From positions 1,219,985 through 1,254,164 of the forward strand of contig NC_021021.1 of assembly GCF_000210055.1 (NCBI RefSeq): a stretch of 34,180 nt of DNA, in the 5' to 3' direction. The notes beneath the pieces were generated by a model that was given only the letters and a program-made list of their open reading frames with translations, ran no database searches and was not told the DNA's origin. This DNA is from Gordonibacter pamelaeae 7-10-1-b (GTDB taxonomy: Bacteria; Actinomycetota; Coriobacteriia; Coriobacteriales; Eggerthellaceae). The position numbers were made by a program, and so were the translations under genes. The stretch's first letter is position 1. Every line of letters starts with the position of its first letter. This document shows positions 6,677-14,367 of this stretch, in pieces.

Positions 6677-7297
6677 TTACCCGACGATCCGCCTGACGAC
6701 GGCCTCCACCTCGGCCGCATCGGGAAGCGACGCGTCGGGATCGGCCGTGGCGCGGGCCAGCGCGAACTTCGCCGCCTCAAGCGCCTCGGCCACCACGAGA
6801 CCCGCCTCCTCGGAGGGCGTCAGCTCGTCCGGACAGCTGCGCCGCTCGGGATGCCGCTCCAGGTAGGCGGCCAAAATGCCGCGGAAGTCGGATACGAAGC
6901 CGAACGTGCCGTCCAAGAACAGCTTCATGAGTGCCGGCGTCTGGGCCACCAACCGCGCCCGCATGGCGGCGATCTCGCTCGTCCAGTCCAGGTCGCGCAC
7001 CACCTTCAGGAACAGCGTGAGCGTGGCGTGGTACGGCGTGCCCTCGATGCGGTCGTAGGCGGCGTGGACGACTCCGGCATCGAGGTCGACCCGGCCCAGC
7101 CCTACGATGGCGGCGTCTTTCGTGGGAAAGTAGTTGAAGAACGTGCCTTGCGACACCACGGCTCGCTCGCTGATCATGGCCACGGTCACGTTGTCGTAGC
7201 CCAGCTCGTCTACCAGCGAGATAGCCGCACGCTCGATAGCCGCGCGCGTCTCGCGGCGCTTGCGCTCACGCAAGCCCTCGGCACTCGGCTTCTCCAT
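6677..7297 (-). CDS. TetR/AcrR-family transcriptional regulator
   Basis: The 206-aa protein has a TetR-type N-terminal helix-turn-helix at about residues 38-65, including VTVAMISERAVVSQGTFFNYFPTKDAAI with the family's GTFFNYFPTK recognition-helix end. The rest is an alpha-helical ligand/dimer domain that does not identify the inducer. The ATG at 7297 follows GGGAGGAG. It is divergent from tatA, and a perfect 23-bp palindrome in the shared 158-bp gap is the obvious operator candidate. TetR proteins usually repress their own gene and a neighbour, and the palindrome overlaps the tatA promoter rather than the regulator's own -10. Confidence 0.88.
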   Translation of the reverse strand: MEKPSAEGLRERKRRETRAAIERAAISLVDELGYDNVTVAMISERAVVSQGTFFNYFPTKDAAIVGLGRVDLDAGVVHAAYDRIEGTPYHATLTLFLKVVRDLDWTSEIAAMRARLVAQTPALMKLFLDGTFGFVSDFRGILAAYLERHPERRSCPDELTPSEEAGLVVAEALEAAKFALARATADPDASLPDAAEVEAVVRRIVG

Positions 7298-7337
7298 GTC
7301 CGCTCCTCCCTACCGTTTTGCCCGCTCGACGCCTTGC

Positions 7338-7343
7338 ATTATA
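7338..7343 (-). promoter_or_regulatory. Promoter -10 of the TetR-family gene
   Basis: A perfect TATAAT lies on the minus strand (7343-7338), 40 nt upstream of the regulator ATG. No strong -35 is seen. The operator palindrome begins about 35 bp further upstream. Confidence 0.45.
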
Positions 7344-7377
7344 CGGAAGTTTTGCGAGGCCTTTCTTTATTTACCAC

Positions 7378-7400
7378 AATTTTATAGTCACTATAAAATT
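7378..7400. promoter_or_regulatory. 23-bp perfect palindrome, likely TetR operator
   Basis: Arms AATTTTATAGT (7378-7388) and ACTATAAAATT (7390-7400) are exact reverse complements around a single C. The A/T-rich palindrome stands out in a GC-rich genome and lies between the divergent regulator and tatA, covering the -35 region of the latter. Its form suits a dimeric TetR-family protein. Confidence 0.7.
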
Positions 7401-7414
7401 AAGGCTGCTATACT
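7385..7414 (+). promoter_or_regulatory. Probable tatA promoter
   Basis: TGCTATACT (7406-7414) is an extended -10. TAGTCA at 7385-7390, 18 bp upstream of the hexamer, is a four-of-six -35 and lies within the palindrome. A regulator bound there would be expected to block polymerase. Confidence 0.5.
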
Positions 7415-7455
7415 GGCCGATGCATCGGCAAGCCAGACCGCGAAAGGGGCGGACA

Positions 7456-7614
7456 ATGAAAATATTCGGCATGGGACTGCCCGAGCTGATCCTGATCCTC
7501 GTGGTCGTGCTCGTCATCTTCGGCCCCAAGAACCTGCCCAAGCTGGGCGGCATGCTGGGCCGCACCGTCAAGAAGATCCGCGGCCGCGTGGAAGACGACA
7601 CCCAGACGGCATAG
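7456..7614 (+). CDS. tatA: Twin-arginine translocase subunit TatA/E
   Basis: The 52-aa membrane protein is the pore-forming component of the Tat pathway, which exports folded proteins with RR signal peptides. It has the canonical plan: short N-terminus, Glu10, one transmembrane helix (about residues 8-22), the FGP hinge at 22-24 and an amphipathic basic helix NLPKLGGMLGRTVKKIRGR. It is short even for TatA, whose acidic tail is usually longer. The ATG at 7456 follows AAGGGG; the frame is open further upstream but that part crosses the promoter. No tatC is in this window, so its partner must be elsewhere. Confidence 0.88.
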   Translation: MKIFGMGLPELILILVVVLVIFGPKNLPKLGGMLGRTVKKIRGRVEDDTQTA

Positions 7615-7632
7615 CCTCCCCTCTGGACAGCG

Positions 7633-7653
7633 GAGCAAAGGTGCTCGTTTTTT
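7633..7653 (+). terminator. Terminator of tatA
   Basis: A small stem, 7633-7637 with 7642-7646, is followed by six T residues at 7648-7653, about 20 nt past the tatA stop. Confidence 0.55.
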
Positions 7654-7664
7654 AGCCGCACACC

Positions 7665-7699
7665 AAAAAGTGCCCCGAATCGCGAGGATTCGGGGCACT
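7665..7699 (-). terminator. Strong terminator of tRNA-Phe
   Basis: The perfect 12-bp stem 7669-7680/7688-7699 with a 7-nt loop is followed on the minus strand by a U-run (plus-strand A 7665-7669). It begins 10 nt past the tRNA 3' end. It may also act on the plus strand as a second tatA stop, although no T-run follows there. Confidence 0.8.
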
Positions 7700-7709
7700 G
7701 TCATCATCG

Positions 7710-7785
7710 TGGTGGTCGGAGGGGGACTTGAACCCTCGGCACGCGGATTTTCAGTCCGCTGCTCTACCAACTGAGCTACCCGACC
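7710..7785 (-). tRNA. tRNA-Phe (anticodon GAA)
   Basis: On the minus strand the 76-nt gene folds as a full cloverleaf. The acceptor arm is GGTCGGG paired with the 3' CTCCGACC end (one G-U), followed by discriminator A and an encoded CCA (plus strand 7710-7712). The D arm is GCTCAGTTGGTAGAGC. The anticodon stem-loop has CTGAAAA, giving GAA, and the T arm carries GGTTCAAGTCC. It has its own promoter and terminator. Confidence 0.97.
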
Positions 7786-7816
7786 ACATACAGCGTCCGT
7801 GAGGACGTGGAACGAT

Positions 7817-7845
7817 ATTGTACCGGTCGCACGTTCCCGGGTCAA
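7817..7845 (-). promoter_or_regulatory. tRNA-Phe promoter
   Basis: TTGACC (minus strand 7845-7840), a 17-bp spacer and TACAAT (7822-7817) make the best sigma-A promoter in the window. The start would lie about 25 nt before the mature tRNA. Confidence 0.8.
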
Positions 7846-7972
7846 GCGATCACGAGGCATTTCCTTCCGGATTTTCGAAACGTGAACCCATGACCAACAC
7901 CGAAGCCGAAACCTCATGGTGAACCCTTCTTACCGGTTGTCGTTCTCGCACGCTCAAACGTCCCATTGGGGT

Positions 7973-7978
7973 TACAAT
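7973..7978 (+). promoter_or_regulatory. Possible -10 of the sensor-GGDEF gene
   Basis: TACAAT lies 31 bp upstream of the GTG start, with no convincing -35. The rest of 7786-8008 holds only the tRNA promoter. Confidence 0.35.
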
Positions 7979-8008
7979 GGCAGCACATGCAGAGAGGGGA
8001 ATGTTGAC

Positions 8009-10615
8009 GTGGGAGCATCACGGATAGCGCGATTCGCCATTGCAGCGAAAGTTGCCCTCGTTGTGCTGCTCGCCTGCGCGCTCGTACCTCTCTCGCCTTT
8101 TGACGCCGGCGTCTCGGCGGGCAAGGCGTTCGCCGAAACGGCACCGAAGGCATCGAGCTCTTCTTCCACCGACTCCGGCCAACGCGTGGTCAGGGTAGGG
8201 TACATGGATATCCCTGGCATGATCAGCCGCAACGCCGACGGCAGCCTCGAAGGCTACACCTACGATTACCTGCAGCGCATCGCCCAGTTCACCGGCTGGA
8301 CGTACGAGTTCGTGAAAGCCGAGGGCGAAACCTCCAACGAGCAGGCTATCGACCTGATGAACATGCTCGAGGACGGGCGGATAGACCTCGAAAGCGGCAT
8401 GACGTACAGCCCGGCGCTCGACGACACGTACGAGTACCCCCGGAACAGCTACGGCACCGCGCACACCTCGCTGTTCGTCCCCAACGAGAATGCCGGGATA
8501 ACCGCGACCAACCTTTTCACCGAAGGACCGCTGCACATTGCCATCCTAAGCTCGGCGAAGCAGCGCCGTGAAGAGCTCGACTATTTCTGCGAGAAGAACA
8601 ACCTCGCCTACACCACCGTCGAATGCGCCTCCAACAGCGAGCTGGCGCAGAAGGTGAGATCGGGGGAGGCCGACGCCTTCCTCAGCATCGACATCAGCCC
8701 TGTCGAAGGGTTCCACGTGGTCACCTCGTTCGCCGGGCGGCCGTTCTTCTTCGCGGCGCCGAAGGGCGACCGCACGATCATCGACGAGATCGACCGGACC
8801 ATCGAGCGCATCAACGAAAGCAACCCCCAGCTGCAGAGCAACTTGTACGAGAAATATTTCGGCAAGACCAGCGCGAGTTTTGCGCTTAACGCCGAGGAGC
8901 TTGCGTTCGCCCGCAATCACGACACGCTGCGCGTGGGGGTTATTTCCGAAAAAGCGCCCCTTCAGTCGTTCGACAAGAAAACCGGCGAGCTCAAAGGCGT
9001 ATCGCGCGGCATGCTGGACTACGTGGAGAAGCAGACGGGCCTCACGTTCGAGATAGTGCCCATCGATCGCAGCGACAACCTGCTCGACGCCGTTCGCACG
9101 GCCGACGTTGAGATCGTGGCCGGCGTTGAGTCCAACGATGCGGCAGCCTCGACGCTCGATCTTTCGCTGACCGCACCCTATATGACGACGAGCCTGCTGC
9201 TTGTGTACAACCGCCACGTCGATCCCGACAACCTCGAGAGCCGCACGCTGGCCCTACCGTGGGACATGACGAACACCGCCCCCGCCGGGAGCGACTTCAT
9301 CATCTGCGACTCCATAGAGGACTGCTTCAAAGCCGTAAACGAGGGGCGCGCGGATTACACGTACGGCACGTCGTACACCACCCCGTACTATTCGAACATC
9401 GACGGGCTAAGCAACCTGCTCACCTTGCCCACCTCCACGCAAACCATCGGAATCAGCTTCGGCATCGTGCAGCCGGTAGAGCCCGAACTGCTCTCCGTGA
9501 TAGACAAGACCATCCGCGGCCTGTCCACCGAAGAGCTCGACTCCATCGTCTACGAAAACGCGCTCATCGACCCCGACGAGCATGTGGGCGCGTTCATCTC
9601 AAGCCACTTGCTGGAGTTCGCCATCGGCGCCATTGCGGTGCTCATGCTGATCATCATGCTGCTGGTGCTTTACCTGCGCACCCGTGTGCTGTCGAACCGG
9701 CGTGTGCGCGAGGAAAACCTGCGTTTCCAAAAGCTGTACAGCCTGACGAACGAGCAGCTTTTCGAGTACTCCATGGGAACCGACACGCTCATCATGTCGA
9801 ACCCCTCCGGCCTCAAGAACCTGGTGGACGTCGAAGCGGGAGAGCTGTCCGAGGACCGGTCGCACTACATCATCCACCACGCCCACGCCTTGATAGCGGA
9901 GAAATCCGACCCCGAGCTTCTCGATGCGCTCACCTCGCCCAGCAAGCCCTTCAGCGAGCTGCAGTACGAACCTGATCCGGGGGATGCGCACTGGATTCGC
10001 ATCGTGTCCCATCTGGTAACGAACGACGAGGGCCGACCCATATCGGTCATTGGGAAGATCACCCGCGTAGACGAAGAGGTGCGCGAGAAGATGGACCTGT
10101 CGAAGCGCGCCCAGCACGACGGCCTCACCGGCTTGCTGAATTGGGCGACGTTCCGCGAGCGGGCCGAGCAGCAGCTGGAAACGGGCACCTGCGGCGCCTT
10201 GCTCGTCATCGACACGGACGACTTCAAAAGCGTCAACGACACCTACGGGCACTTGGCAGGAGACGCCGCGCTGCGCCAAACGGCAACGGTGCTGCGCAAC
10301 GCATTCCGCTCGCATGACCTTATCGGCCGCTTGGGGGGCGACGAGTTCGCCGTGTGCATCTGCGGGTCCATCGAGCACAGCCAGCTGGTCGAGCGTTGCA
10401 GCCTCCTTGTTGAGCAGGGAGTGGAATTCAGCGACCAGGACGGCATCAAGCGCCTCATCACCTTGAGCATAGGCGGCATCGAGATATCCGGCACTCCCCT
10501 GTCGTACCGCGATGCCTACCAGCAAGCAGACAGCATCCTCTACCGCGCCAAAGCCGACGGCAAGGACCGCTTCGTGCTGGAGAAGGCAAAGGAAGGCCAG
10601 AGCCCGATTAGCTAG
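8009..10615 (+). CDS. Membrane diguanylate cyclase with two SBP_bac_3-type sensor domains
   Basis: The 868-aa protein has an N-terminal signal/anchor helix (about residues 8-27). Two consecutive regions resemble periplasmic solute-binding proteins of family 3: the first starts at VVRVGYMDIPGMISRNADG, the second near DTLRVGVISEKAPLQSFD. A transmembrane helix spans about 534-560, followed by a PAS-like linker and a GGDEF domain with intact GGDEF at 776-780 and DTDDFKSVND before it. It should sense an extracellular small molecule and make c-di-GMP inside. The GTG at 8009 follows GAGGGG at 7994-7999; the earlier ATG at 7916 has no such site. Its stop overlaps the pilO stop, so it is convergent with the pilus locus, whose PilB looks c-di-GMP responsive. 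The ligand is unknown. Confidence 0.88.
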   Translation: MGASRIARFAIAAKVALVVLLACALVPLSPFDAGVSAGKAFAETAPKASSSSSTDSGQRVVRVGYMDIPGMISRNADGSLEGYTYDYLQRIAQFTGWTYEFVKAEGETSNEQAIDLMNMLEDGRIDLESGMTYSPALDDTYEYPRNSYGTAHTSLFVPNENAGITATNLFTEGPLHIAILSSAKQRREELDYFCEKNNLAYTTVECASNSELAQKVRSGEADAFLSIDISPVEGFHVVTSFAGRPFFFAAPKGDRTIIDEIDRTIERINESNPQLQSNLYEKYFGKTSASFALNAEELAFARNHDTLRVGVISEKAPLQSFDKKTGELKGVSRGMLDYVEKQTGLTFEIVPIDRSDNLLDAVRTADVEIVAGVESNDAAASTLDLSLTAPYMTTSLLLVYNRHVDPDNLESRTLALPWDMTNTAPAGSDFIICDSIEDCFKAVNEGRADYTYGTSYTTPYYSNIDGLSNLLTLPTSTQTIGISFGIVQPVEPELLSVIDKTIRGLSTEELDSIVYENALIDPDEHVGAFISSHLLEFAIGAIAVLMLIIMLLVLYLRTRVLSNRRVREENLRFQKLYSLTNEQLFEYSMGTDTLIMSNPSGLKNLVDVEAGELSEDRSHYIIHHAHALIAEKSDPELLDALTSPSKPFSELQYEPDPGDAHWIRIVSHLVTNDEGRPISVIGKITRVDEEVREKMDLSKRAQHDGLTGLLNWATFRERAEQQLETGTCGALLVIDTDDFKSVNDTYGHLAGDAALRQTATVLRNAFRSHDLIGRLGGDEFAVCICGSIEHSQLVERCSLLVEQGVEFSDQDGIKRLITLSIGGIEISGTPLSYRDAYQQADSILYRAKADGKDRFVLEKAKEGQSPIS

Positions 10616-11160
10616 CCCAGCTTCTCGAAGAACGTGATGGATGCACTGGCCGATACCTTGCCGGACGAAGAGGACTGTCCCAGTCCGCTGCCGGTTATGG
10701 CGATATCGGTGACGAGGCACGAGTACTTGCAGTTGACCAAGCTCACAAGCACGCGGTGCGCTGCATGGTACGAGTCGCAGGTAAACGAGATGTCCACCAC
10801 TCTGCGCACAACCGCGTCGGTCAGATCGGCTTCCGAGAAGTTGATGTTGTAGCTGGTCGCATCGGCCAGGATGGCATTCAACTCGTTGATCTCGTTCTTC
10901 GTGTTGTCGTAGGCCGGCAGCGTCTTCTGCGGGGTGCCAGACGCCTCCGCTTCAGCAATCTGCTGCTCCAGCTGGGTTTTCTTGGCGGAAACTGCCTGTT
11001 GGATGGTAATCTCGCTATCCAGCTCGCTCAATTTCGCCTCGGACGCTGCAATAGAGTCCAAAGAGGGTTTCAGCACCAGCAGATAGTAGCAGCAGCCAAG
11101 AAGGAGCACTGCCAAGATGAGCATCAGGGCCTTCTCGCGCGTGGTAAAAGAACGGTTCAT
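10612..11160 (-). CDS. pilO: Type IV pilus assembly protein PilO-like
   Basis: The 182-aa bitopic membrane protein has a short basic N-terminus, one transmembrane helix (about residues 12-32, with YYLLVLKPSLDSI at its end) and a coiled-coil region (SEAKLSELDSEITIQQ onward), then a small ferredoxin-like C-terminal domain. This is the PilO plan: it binds PilN and links PilM to the pilus platform. Sequence identity in this family is low, so position after pilM and pilN carries much of the weight. The ATG at 11160 starts one base after the pilN stop. It is the last gene of the pilus run. Confidence 0.78.
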   Translation of the reverse strand: MNRSFTTREKALMLILAVLLLGCCYYLLVLKPSLDSIAASEAKLSELDSEITIQQAVSAKKTQLEQQIAEAEASGTPQKTLPAYDNTKNEINELNAILADATSYNINFSEADLTDAVVRRVVDISFTCDSYHAAHRVLVSLVNCKYSCLVTDIAITGSGLGQSSSSGKVSASASITFFEKLG

Positions 11161-11161
11161 C

Positions 11162-11803
11162 CTACGCCCCCGTCCCGTTGGCGCCAGACGAGGCATTCGA
11201 AGCGGCAGCTTCCTTGGCGGCCGCCAACATATCAGCCCCGGCCAGCGTCACGGTGATCGTTGAAACAACCTCGTCGTTTCGGTCTGTTTTCGCCGTGCTC
11301 ATCGAAACGTTCGCCACGAGGTCGCTGCCCTCGAGCGACGCCACCACGCGCGACACGTCCTGCAGCGAGGTGTTCGCGAATTGCAGCATAACGGTGTTGC
11401 CCGTCACGTTAACCGACTGGAGCTCGGCCATGTTGGCCACCGTTCCCTGCAGCAAGTCGAGTATCGCCCCGCGATCGGCCAGGGCCTTCTCCACATCGGA
11501 CAGGCTGTTCACCGTGAAAGCGGCGTACCGCTCCTGTAGCTCGTCGTAGTCGGCGTTCGCCGCCTCGAGAGCGGACAGCTGGGATTGGGCGGCAGCGACC
11601 TTCCCCGAGGCCGCCGAGGCGGCTGCCATGACATCGACAACCGCGAATTTCGCGAACAGCGCTATCAGCACCAACGCCACGGCGAACAACACGAGGTTGC
11701 GCGCCATCTTGTTCTCGCCCTTGTCATCTACCGCCAAGTTGATGGTGGTCTTCGTGGGATAAACAGGCTTCTTGCTCCGCTTGAGCGTCATCTCGAGGGC
11801 CAT
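11162..11803 (-). CDS. pilN: Type IV pilus assembly protein PilN-like
   Basis: The 213-aa protein has a cytosolic N-terminal segment with a TINLAVDDKG stretch, comparable to the INLLP-type motif by which PilN docks into PilM. One transmembrane helix (about residues 34-56) is followed by an Ala-rich coiled coil and a C-terminal alpha-beta domain ending in a low-complexity tail. It should bridge PilM and PilO. The ATG at 11803 has AGGAG nearby and lies 9 bases after the pilM stop. Confidence 0.8.
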   Translation of the reverse strand: MALEMTLKRSKKPVYPTKTTINLAVDDKGENKMARNLVLFAVALVLIALFAKFAVVDVMAAASAASGKVAAAQSQLSALEAANADYDELQERYAAFTVNSLSDVEKALADRGAILDLLQGTVANMAELQSVNVTGNTVMLQFANTSLQDVSRVVASLEGSDLVANVSMSTAKTDRNDEVVSTITVTLAGADMLAAAKEAAASNASSGANGTGA

Positions 11804-11812
11804 TGCTTCTCC

Positions 11813-12838
11813 TTACTGCAGCGCGATGCCAACGGCAGCAGGACAGATGCGCACCTGATCGGCCACGGCAGGCGAATAGGGCATCATCGCGCCGATATCC
11901 ACCAAATCGATGGCAAGGTGCTCGTCGAGAGCATGAAGCAAGGGGGCGATACCCGACCCGCTTCCGCAGTAATGCACCGTGTTCAGCTGGCTGTTCGGAT
12001 AGTTGAAATTGAAGAAGCTGACGATACGGGCCAGCTCGATGCCAATGCGCTCGTACAGGTCGAGGCATGGCTGAATAGTCTGCGCCCCCTCGTAGTCGTT
12101 GGCCAAGTAAGCCTTCGCCAGGTTGAAATCGACGCCGAAGTGGTCTGCCACCGCAGACGCCAGCGAGAGCGCTCCGAACTCGATAGAGCGCGTGACCTCG
12201 TACTTCCCCTCGGGGAACAGGTACACCTTCGTGTTTGCGCTGCCGATGTCCAAGAAGCAGAAATCCTGATCTGCCGACACCGCCGGCATACCGTCGCCTC
12301 CCGCCGCATGGCGGCGCACATACTGCGAGATGATGTTGGCATAGGCCATGATGTCTGGAGCTGCAATCCGCAGCTTGAGCCCCGCGCGGCGCAGCATGTC
12401 GCCGTAGGCATCGATCGTCTCGACAGGGGTTGCCACGGCCAGCACGTCCATATCCTGCAGGTTGCCCGCCTCGTCGCTGCTCGTGCCCAAGATGGCGTAG
12501 TCGAACCGGTACTTGTCCTTGCCGTCGGCGATGTAATCTCTGAACTCGAATGGCAGGTTGAGCTTCAACTCGTCCACCGTCATGGCGGGCAGGGATATCC
12601 GGCGCGTATACACGTCGCGCGCGTGCAAGACGAGCGCGCAGTTCTTGGCGGTTATCCTATGCTTGCGCACCGCATCGCGCAGCAGCTCGGACATGGTTTC
12701 AAGCGACGTTATACGCCCGTCTTTCACCAGGTTGTCAGGCACTTCCTCGATGGCTATCTGCGAAACCGCCTTGCCGTCGCAGACCGCCAGCTTCAAGTGC
12801 CCGGTTCCGATGTCGACACCGGTGTATGCCTTAGCCAT
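11813..12838 (-). CDS. pilM: Type IV pilus assembly ATPase-like protein PilM
   Basis: The 341-aa cytosolic protein has the actin/FtsA-like fold signatures of PilM. The first phosphate motif is VDIGTGHLKLAV (residues 8-19), the second FLDIGSANTKVYLF, and a glycine-rich YCGSGSGIAPL motif lies near the C-terminus. PilM forms the cytosolic ring that connects the motor to PilN-PilO. The chosen start, MAKAYTGVDIG at 12838, follows AGAGG; the frame is open 20 codons further back across the promoter. It starts a pilM-pilN-pilO run with its own -10 element. Confidence 0.92.
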   Translation of the reverse strand: MAKAYTGVDIGTGHLKLAVCDGKAVSQIAIEEVPDNLVKDGRITSLETMSELLRDAVRKHRITAKNCALVLHARDVYTRRISLPAMTVDELKLNLPFEFRDYIADGKDKYRFDYAILGTSSDEAGNLQDMDVLAVATPVETIDAYGDMLRRAGLKLRIAAPDIMAYANIISQYVRRHAAGGDGMPAVSADQDFCFLDIGSANTKVYLFPEGKYEVTRSIEFGALSLASAVADHFGVDFNLAKAYLANDYEGAQTIQPCLDLYERIGIELARIVSFFNFNYPNSQLNTVHYCGSGSGIAPLLHALDEHLAIDLVDIGAMMPYSPAVADQVRICPAAVGIALQ

Positions 12839-12863
12839 GCGCGCCTCTTTCCCTCGATGGCCC

Positions 12864-12869
12864 ATTATA
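12864..12869 (-). promoter_or_regulatory. Promoter -10 before pilM
   Basis: A perfect TATAAT lies on the minus strand (12869-12864), 25 nt before the pilM ATG, in the 97-nt gap after pilD. The -35 is poor. It suggests that pilMNO can be transcribed independently of the genes upstream. Confidence 0.45.
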
Positions 12870-12935
12870 AAGCAGGGGGCACCGCACAGCGAGCGCAATA
12901 AGCGGGTAAGGGCAAGTTATCAAACCAGATAGACG

Positions 12936-13802
12936 TTAAAACAGCCCCAGGTACCATGCGATAAGCTGCGGGCCGAGGGCGAGGGTGAACCAGGTGGCCA
13001 GCGCGATGGAGGGGCCGAAGGGGAACGCCTGCGGGTCGTTGGTATCTTGGCGGCGCTTCTGGGTGGCGTAGGCGAACACGATGCCCACCACGCAGGCGAC
13101 GATGAGGTTGAGCACGCTGCCCGCAAGGCCCAGGAACAGCCCCACCATGAACACGAGCTTGACATCGCCGCCGCCCAGGCTGCGCCGCCCCATGACCTTG
13201 TCGAACACGAGCGACAGCGCAAGCAGGCAGCCGGCCACCACGAACGCGCCCAGCAAGCCGTCCAGCAGCACGGCCGCAAGCGGCGAGCCGGCGAACGCCA
13301 GCATGAGCGAGCCCAAGCCCATGGCGGAGAGGTCCACGCCGTAAAAGGCGAACGAGACGGCCCACGCCGCGATGCCGGCGATGATGAAGCCGTTGGGAAT
13401 GGTGTAGGTCTCCAGGTCCACGAGCGACAGGCCCAGAAGGATGCAGCCGAGCGCGCACAACGCGAGCGCGTGGACGGTCAGTCCGTAGACGGCCACCATG
13501 CTCATGAAGAAGAGGCCGCAGAGGAGCTCGGCCGCCATATAGCGCGCCGCGATGCGCTCGCCGCAGTAACGGCAGCGGCCCCTGAGGAAGAGCCAGCTGA
13601 GCACGGGCACCAAGTCGAGCGGTGCAAGGGGGTGGTTGCACACGGCGCAGTGGCTGCGGCCCTTCCACACGCTCTCGCCGTGCACGAGCCGCCACGCCAG
13701 GCAGTTGACGAAACTGCCCAGGCACGCGCCCAGCAGCCCAGCTACCAGCAGGAAGAAGATAGGCCATACGGGAGAGAGAATTGCGAGGTCGGTTAGTTGC
13801 AT
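12936..13802 (-). CDS. pilD: Prepilin peptidase / N-methyltransferase
   Basis: The 288-aa polytopic membrane aspartyl protease cleaves the glycine-ended leader of prepilins and N-methylates the new first residue. The cytosolic zinc-type Cys pairs are at 52/55 and 77/80 in the N-terminal methyltransferase domain. The catalytic aspartates are D129 (VDLETYTIPN) and D213 in the GGGDVKL motif (210-216). About eight hydrophobic segments are visible. Length is standard for a bifunctional enzyme. It lies 18 nt after a prepilin gene and would process all prepilins of the locus. Confidence 0.95.
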   Translation of the reverse strand: MQLTDLAILSPVWPIFFLLVAGLLGACLGSFVNCLAWRLVHGESVWKGRSHCAVCNHPLAPLDLVPVLSWLFLRGRCRYCGERIAARYMAAELLCGLFFMSMVAVYGLTVHALALCALGCILLGLSLVDLETYTIPNGFIIAGIAAWAVSFAFYGVDLSAMGLGSLMLAFAGSPLAAVLLDGLLGAFVVAGCLLALSLVFDKVMGRRSLGGGDVKLVFMVGLFLGLAGSVLNLIVACVVGIVFAYATQKRRQDTNDPQAFPFGPSIALATWFTLALGPQLIAWYLGLF

Positions 13803-13820
13803 GGAGGGCCTTTCGCCACG

Positions 13821-14267
13821 CTAGCCGCGCTCGGGGGCGGCAACCCAGGCACAGACGGCCTGGCCGTCCCTTGCGGTGGCCTCGATGATCATGGTGCCGC
13901 GCTCGACGTGCTGCTCCTTGCCGTCGACCACGAGGGTGTCGCCCTCGTTGTAGCCGGCGGGCGGGTCGGCCACGAGCGTGTTCGCACCCTTGGCGTAGTA
14001 GGCGACGTTGGCGCCGTCGGGTTGCAGATGCTTGCGATGGGCGGCGTCATTTCCGCCGGAACACCCGGGCACGAGGCAGCCGCCGGCCGCCTCGACGGCG
14101 GCAACTCCCTGGGCCGTGTTGAGCGCGTTGGCATCGTTGCCCTGCTGCATGAGCGAGAGCATGTACGAGCCGAGCGCCAGTAGCAGCACCACGGCGAAGC
14201 AAGCGATACCGACGATGGAGACGGTTTCGATACGAGAGAGGCCTTGGGTGTTGGTGAGGGGGGTCAT
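13821..14267 (-). CDS. Small prepilin-like protein
   Basis: The 148-aa protein has a short leader ending TNTQG, then LSRIETVSIVGIACFAVVLL, that is, G-1, a hydrophobic +1 and Glu at +5 at the head of a ~20-residue helix. This is the class III signal of type IV pilins and pseudopilins. The mature domain is ~140 aa with three Cys (GGCLVPGC and AVCAW). It does not resemble a named minor pilin. It lies between the pilA terminator and pilD. No clear Shine-Dalgarno precedes the ATG at 14267, so translation may be weak. Confidence 0.7.
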   Translation of the reverse strand: MTPLTNTQGLSRIETVSIVGIACFAVVLLLALGSYMLSLMQQGNDANALNTAQGVAAVEAAGGCLVPGCSGGNDAAHRKHLQPDGANVAYYAKGANTLVADPPAGYNEGDTLVVDGKEQHVERGTMIIEATARDGQAVCAWVAAPERG

Positions 14268-14300
14268 GGTGAAATAAGCAACTCAACGAGATCCTTAATG

Positions 14301-14335
14301 AAATAAAGGGCCGCTTAGAAAACGGCCCTTTATTT
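14301..14335 (-). terminator. Strong terminator after pilA
   Basis: The perfect 13-bp stem 14301-14313/14323-14335 has a 9-nt loop, an A/U-rich base and a GGGCCG core. It lies between pilA and the next gene and would let pilA mRNA accumulate above the downstream pilD-pilMNO message. Confidence 0.85.
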
Positions 14336-14367
14336 ATTGCAAAAATGTATAAATATTAAAATTATGC

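Noticed and set aside
7870-7890. Further parS-like half site (CGAAACGTGAACCC)
   Set aside because: Only a partial half-site match without dyad symmetry.
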